A stretch of DNA of 26,862 nucleotides, from the NCBI GenBank assembly GCA_900548225.1, contig URJM01000024.1:1-26862 (forward strand), written 5' to 3'. The stretch's first letter is position 1, and the number at the start of each line of letters is the position of its first letter. The stretch is from an uncultured bacterium (GTDB taxonomy: Bacteria; Verrucomicrobiota; Lentisphaeria; Oligosphaerales; Oligosphaeraceae). The notes under the pieces were generated by a model. The model worked only from the letters and a program-made list of their open reading frames with translations. It ran no database searches and was not told the DNA's origin. The position numbers and the translations under genes were made by a program. Below, piece after piece: positions 23,374 to 26,862 of the stretch.

Positions 23374-24531
23374 TCAAATCTCCAGGAGGACGGTGATGAC
23401 GGTGATGAGGGATGTTGCGATCACGATGCAGACGATGCTGTATACCACGGAGGAGGTGGTGGCCCGCCCCACGTCCGCGGCGCTTCTTCCGCAGTGGATG
23501 CCCTGGTAGCATCCGCAGCATGCGTCCAGGACTCCGAGGACGAAGCATGTCGCCACTCCGACGAGCAGGTCGCTTGTCCTGGTTGTGGTTAGGAGCGTGT
23601 GCCAGTATGCCTGCGGGGTGAGGCCCAGGTTGAATGTTGCGACAATGAGTCCTCCGACGGTGCTGACGAAGTCTGCGAAGAGATTCAGCAGCGGAAGCAT
23701 CAGCGCCATGGCGAGGAATCTTGGCAGGACCAGGAAGTCCGTCTTGAGGATTCCGAGGGTTTCGAGGGCGTCTAGTTCGTCGTTGGCCTGCATTGTGCCC
23801 AGTTCCGCTGCGTATGCGGCGCTGGTGCGTCCCGCCATTACGATTCCCACCATGACGGGGGCCATCAGCCGGAACATTCCGATGCCCACGAGGCTGGCGA
23901 CGTATTGCTGCGCCTGGAACCATTTCAGCGGGATTGAGCCGACGAATGCCAGGACCAGCCCCATGAGGAAGCTGATCAGCGAGATTATCGGGAGTGCCTT
24001 TGGGCCGCACTCAGTGAGCTGGTGCCTGAAGTCGCACCACCGCATTTGCGTCCGCCATCCCAGGAGCCGTCCAATCGAGACAGTCAATTCTCCCGTGAAG
24101 AGGAGGATTTCCAGGATTGTCTCCTTCAGTTCTACGCCGAATGCCCCGAAGCATTGGAGGAGGGTCTTCCTGGGTGGTGCTGCGTTTGCGGCGGCCGATG
24201 TGGCGTTCCGGCTAGCCCTGCACATCTGGAGGAGCCTGGAGAGTCCCCTGGGGAGGTCCCCCTCCTTCAGCGCAAACCCCCGGGCTTCGGCTTCGGCGTA
24301 GACCTTTGAGAGGAAGACGAGGAGCGTCGTGTCCCATCGTTTCAGCCCGCCGCATTCGAGGGTCCATTCGCCCTGCATTGGGTTTTCGGCGAGGAATTCC
24401 GTCGCGTCGGGATGTGGGTTTCCGAGGGTCCACGCTCCTGCGACGTGCAGCGTTGCGCCGTCTGCGAGAGCCGCTGCGGCCTGCATGCCGTCGGCGGGGG
24501 TAGTGCGTGGTGCCTCCTCCTTCTTCGTCAT
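23374..24531 (-). CDS. mlaE: STAS-fused MlaE-type lipid ABC permease
   Basis: This 385-residue protein combines a STAS-like domain (about 15-100, beginning ADGATLHVAGAWTLGN) with an MlaE permease (about 130-385). The permease has the conserved PLISLISF-like helix (here IISLISFLMGLVLAFVG), the MAPVMVGIVMAGRTSAAYAAELG segment, the NDELDALETLG motif, and further membrane helices. In proteobacteria STAS (MlaB) is a separate protein that controls MlaF; a fusion makes a one-to-one link. ATG 24531 overlaps the stop of the upstream gene (ATGA), so the longer frame to 25077 is not used. Confidence 0.9.
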   Translation of the reverse strand: MTKKEEAPRTTPADGMQAAAALADGATLHVAGAWTLGNPHPDATEFLAENPMQGEWTLECGGLKRWDTTLLVFLSKVYAEAEARGFALKEGDLPRGLSRLLQMCRASRNATSAAANAAPPRKTLLQCFGAFGVELKETILEILLFTGELTVSIGRLLGWRTQMRWCDFRHQLTECGPKALPIISLISFLMGLVLAFVGSIPLKWFQAQQYVASLVGIGMFRLMAPVMVGIVMAGRTSAAYAAELGTMQANDELDALETLGILKTDFLVLPRFLAMALMLPLLNLFADFVSTVGGLIVATFNLGLTPQAYWHTLLTTTRTSDLLVGVATCFVLGVLDACCGCYQGIHCGRSAADVGRATTSSVVYSIVCIVIATSLITVITVLLEI

Positions 24532-25274
24532 CTTGGCGGGTCTCCCGGGAGTTCTTCCGTGCGGCTGATGAGGATTTCGAGGTTGTTCGCGGTGTGCTTC
24601 AGCATCCTTGCACGTGTCATGAGCGGCTCGTTGAGGGAGGGGCACTGGCTTGCCCACATCTTGAATGTGGCGTGCACCCGGAGTGCGCACTTGTGTGCGA
24701 CTTCGAGCAATTCCCTGCCGGCCTCCATGTGGCGCATTGAAATCCTGTCGAATGCGCTGCGGCAGGTGCCCGTCGCCAGCCCCAGGATTCCTAGAATCTG
24801 GATTTGCATAGCCGTCGGGCAGATGTTCATGGAGCTGATGATTCCGACCTGCGACCAGTCCAGCGAGAGCATGAAGAAGGTGTTGACCATTGACGCGGTC
24901 ATGGACAGGAGCTGGGAATACTCCCTCTCCGCGTCGTCCATCTCCGTGTATGCCTCCTCGTCCTCCTCCTTGAGCTCCTCCGGGTCCCTGTCCATCCTGT
25001 CCAGGATCTCCTGGTATTGGAGATCGAAGGGGGAGTCGTCTCCGCTGTAGAGCGAGTCTCCGGGCGGCGGCAGGCACGTGAAGGTCTCCAGGGAGTCCAG
25101 GAAGTCCTTGTCATACCCATCCTTCAGGAGCCTGCTGTAGACCAGGTCCTCGCAGGCGGGGAGCTTCCTGAAACGCCCCAGGAGCATCATGTACTCGCGG
25201 ACGAATCTGCAGTGTTCCCGCATGGCCTTCTGGCAGCCTTCGCGGGTTGAGATGTCCATTCCGAGGAAATCCAT
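24528..25274 (-). CDS. Protein of unknown function in mla operon
   Basis: This 248-residue protein is not recognised. It is mostly helical. Features seen: M-D-F-L start at 25274, LETFTCLPPPGDSLYSGDDSPFD (exposed loop), an acidic segment with many Glu/Asp near 103-120, and a weakly hydrophobic stretch NICPTAMQIQILGILGLATG that may be a membrane helix or a buried helix. There is no signal peptide. Start 25274 is 20 bp after the icd stop; the extended frame would overlap icd. Its stop overlaps the mlaE start by 4 bp (ATGA), so translation is coupled and a role linked to lipid transport is likely by location alone. Confidence 0.6.
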   Translation of the reverse strand: MDFLGMDISTREGCQKAMREHCRFVREYMMLLGRFRKLPACEDLVYSRLLKDGYDKDFLDSLETFTCLPPPGDSLYSGDDSPFDLQYQEILDRMDRDPEELKEEDEEAYTEMDDAEREYSQLLSMTASMVNTFFMLSLDWSQVGIISSMNICPTAMQIQILGILGLATGTCRSAFDRISMRHMEAGRELLEVAHKCALRVHATFKMWASQCPSLNEPLMTRARMLKHTANNLEILISRTEELPGDPPR

Positions 25275-25294
25275 GTACGGAGCGGTTGTCCAGC

Positions 25295-26524
25295 CTACAT
25301 TGCTTCGATGATGCGTCTTCCGAATTCGGAGCAGCTTACGAGGGTCGCCCCCTCCATCTGCCTTGCGAAGTCGTATGTCACGGTCTTCTGTGAGATGGCC
25401 TTCTCGAGTCCGGCCACGATCAGTTTTGCGGCCTCCCTCCATCCGATGTGCCTGAGCATCAGCTCCGCCGAAAGGATGAGGCTTCCCGGGTTCACCTTGT
25501 CCTGCCCGGCGTATTTAGGCGCGGTGCCGTGGGTGGCTTCGAAGACTGCCGCCCCGCTTCTGTAGTTGATGTTTGCCCCCGGGGCGATTCCGATTCCGCC
25601 GACTTCGGCAGCAAGGGCGTCGGAGATGTAGTCGCCGTTGAGGTTGAGGGTGGCAACGACGCTGTATTCCGCGGGGCGCGTCTGGATTTGCTGCAGGAAT
25701 GCATCCGCAATGACGTCCTTGACGGTGATTGTCTTCCCTGTCCTGGGATTGGCAAAGGAACACCATGGGCCGTCGCCGACGAGCTCTGCGCCGTATTTTT
25801 CCCTTGCGACCTGGTAGCCCCAGTCGCGGAAGGCCCCCTCGGTGAATTTCATGATGTTGCCCTTGTGGACGAGGGTGACTGAGTCGCGGTCCTCGGCGAT
25901 GGCGTATTCAATCGCGGCCTTCACGAGGCGCTGCGTCCCCTCCTTTGAGACGGGCTTGACGCCCAGGCCGCAGTCGGTGGCGAAGCGGATTTTGGCAAAG
26001 CGCTCGGGGAAGTTCTCCTTCAGGAAGTCGAGCAACTTCTGCGCCTCGTCGCTTCCGGCTTTGAACTCGATGCCGGCGTAGATGTCCTCGGTGTTCTCGC
26101 GGAAGATTGTCATGTCAACCAGTTCGGGGCGTTTGGCAGGGGATGGGACTCCCGCAAAGTGCCTGACCGGGCGGAGGCATACGTAAAGGTCAAGTTCCTG
26201 CCTGATTGCGACGTTCAGGCTCCTGATGCCGCCGCCGACCGGTGTGGTCAGAGGCCCCTTGATGCCGACAAGATACTTGCGGAAGGCAGCGAGGGTCTCC
26301 TCGGGAAGCCAGCTCCCTGTCGCCTTGAAGGCCTTCTCGCCGGCCAATACCTCAAGCCACTGGATGGAACGGCTGCCGCCATACGCCTTCGAAACGGCGG
26401 AGTCGACGACCTGCCTGGTGGCGCGCCAGATGTCAGGGCCGATGCCGTCGCCCTCAATGAACGGAAGGACAGGATGGTCGCCGGAAACAAGACCCTGGGG
26501 GGTCATGGTGATTATGTCAGACAT
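25295..26524 (-). CDS. icd: Isocitrate dehydrogenase (NADP-type)
   Basis: This 409-residue enzyme is close in length and sequence to E. coli Icd (416). It oxidises isocitrate to 2-oxoglutarate and CO2, supplying NADPH and a glutamate precursor. Motifs: the substrate site SLNVAIRQELDLYVCLRPVR with the phosphorylatable serine position, FRENTEDIYAGIE, the Lys/Asp catalytic region around VHKGNIMKFTEG and GDYISDALAA, and the cofactor stretch THGTAPKYAGQDKVNPGS. In the last, the Lys-Tyr pair specifies NADP. ATG 26524 is used; the longer frame to 26560 has no support. It is first in an eight-gene run, an unusual head for a lipid-transport cluster. Confidence 0.95.
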   Translation of the reverse strand: MSDIITMTPQGLVSGDHPVLPFIEGDGIGPDIWRATRQVVDSAVSKAYGGSRSIQWLEVLAGEKAFKATGSWLPEETLAAFRKYLVGIKGPLTTPVGGGIRSLNVAIRQELDLYVCLRPVRHFAGVPSPAKRPELVDMTIFRENTEDIYAGIEFKAGSDEAQKLLDFLKENFPERFAKIRFATDCGLGVKPVSKEGTQRLVKAAIEYAIAEDRDSVTLVHKGNIMKFTEGAFRDWGYQVAREKYGAELVGDGPWCSFANPRTGKTITVKDVIADAFLQQIQTRPAEYSVVATLNLNGDYISDALAAEVGGIGIAPGANINYRSGAAVFEATHGTAPKYAGQDKVNPGSLILSAELMLRHIGWREAAKLIVAGLEKAISQKTVTYDFARQMEGATLVSCSEFGRRIIEAM

Positions 26525-26702
26525 TTTACTGGATGGGAACTGGATAGGGCCTGAAGACAAAGATGGACGCGCCCGCGCGTTCGCAGGTACAAACCTAGAA
26601 TATAACCTTTATCCCCACCACGCCCCGACGCCAGCAAAAGGGGCCGCATGCCCACCACGCCGCCCAAAGACGGAGAAAAGTCGGCTTCCCTGCGAAATTC
26701 CG

Positions 26703-26731
26703 TTGCATTTTTTATGATTACGGATTAAATT
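26703..26731 (+). promoter_or_regulatory. Possible promoter of the right-edge gene
   Basis: TTGCAT (26703-26708), a 17-bp spacer and TAAATT (26726-26731), about 55 bp before ATG 26787. The consensus fit is moderate. Confidence 0.4.
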
Positions 26732-26786
26732 AGAGGCATTGTCTGCTTTTGTCTTGTTTGCTGCCTTCTCTAAAGGGTCTGTGTTT

Positions 26787-26862
26787 ATGGACTTGGTCCA
26801 CCAGTTGTTCCAGTTGAATCATCTCTACCGCTCCACGAATGCGCTGTATGGCCGTTATGTGG
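26787..26862 (+). CDS. Partial gene at right edge, unknown
   Basis: An ATG at 26787 begins an open frame that runs off the window (25 codons visible: MDLVHQLFQLNHLYRSTNAL and on). An AAAGGG site lies about 9 nt upstream and a promoter-like pair at 26703-26731 points the same way. The Leu/His-rich helix could be the first helix of a MarR-type regulator, but the piece is too short to say. It is divergent from icd. Confidence 0.45.
   Translation, partial: MDLVHQLFQLNHLYRSTNALYGRYV

Noticed and set aside
24532..25077. 182-codon upstream extension of the mlaE frame
   Set aside because: It overlaps the unknown gene in another frame, is low-complexity, and the ATGA overlap at 24531 gives a better start.

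Overview
The window most resembles a GC-rich, diderm bacterium of the PVC superphylum, probably a Lentisphaerota/Victivallales-like gut organism. This assignment is an inference. It rests on a DUF1559-type prepilin fragment, several uncharacterised glycosidase-like genes beside an AGE-family epimerase, a 29-codon bS22/AURKAIP1-type ribosomal protein, and a complete outer-membrane lipid transport (Mla-type) operon. Most genes are on the minus strand. No transposase, integrase, phage gene or CRISPR array is visible.

Left part (1-4573). A minus-strand PrsW-type intramembrane protease with two N-terminal zinc ribbons runs off the left edge and is visibly more AT-rich than the rest. Upstream of it is about 750 bp without a credible gene but full of inverted repeats, including a rod-shaped hairpin of about 137 nt that ends in a T-run (candidate structured RNA). 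Then comes a minus-strand run read as trxB - trxA - CpXC protein - SUI1/eIF1-like protein. Its thioredoxin reductase keeps the CATC redox centre but lacks the usual HRRxxxR NADPH signature.

Sugar and cell-envelope part (4574-13009). The junction between trxB (minus) and a tonB-like gene (plus) occurs twice, once at each side of a large glycosidase-like gene (5051-7252). Each copy keeps one intact gene and a decayed stub of the other. After tonB there is a gap with a strong intrinsic terminator. Next are two minus-strand carbohydrate-active-looking genes (8781-11014), a 5'-truncated DUF1559 prepilin-like gene, a 19-bp palindrome in the divergent intergenic region, and a plus-strand N-acylglucosamine 2-epimerase-family gene with all known catalytic residues. 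Together this looks like an accessory glycan or sugar-processing neighbourhood.

Core part (13010-26524, all minus strand). This holds tRNA-Ser(CGA), a TPR protein - tmk - holB unit with an ATGA overlap, the tiny bS22-like gene with its own promoter and terminator, and a tight eight-gene run: icd - unknown 248-aa protein - STAS/MlaE permease - MlaF ATPase - MCE (MlaD-like) protein - auxiliary lipoprotein - large TPR protein - SurA-like chaperone. The Mla-type genes, TPR protein and SurA-like protein together suggest outer-membrane lipid and protein homeostasis. A new plus-strand gene starts at 26787 and leaves the window.

Three promoters (for the glycosidase, bS22 and tRNA-Ser) share the same layout, TTGnnA, 16-bp spacer, TACATT, and probably show the housekeeping promoter of this organism.
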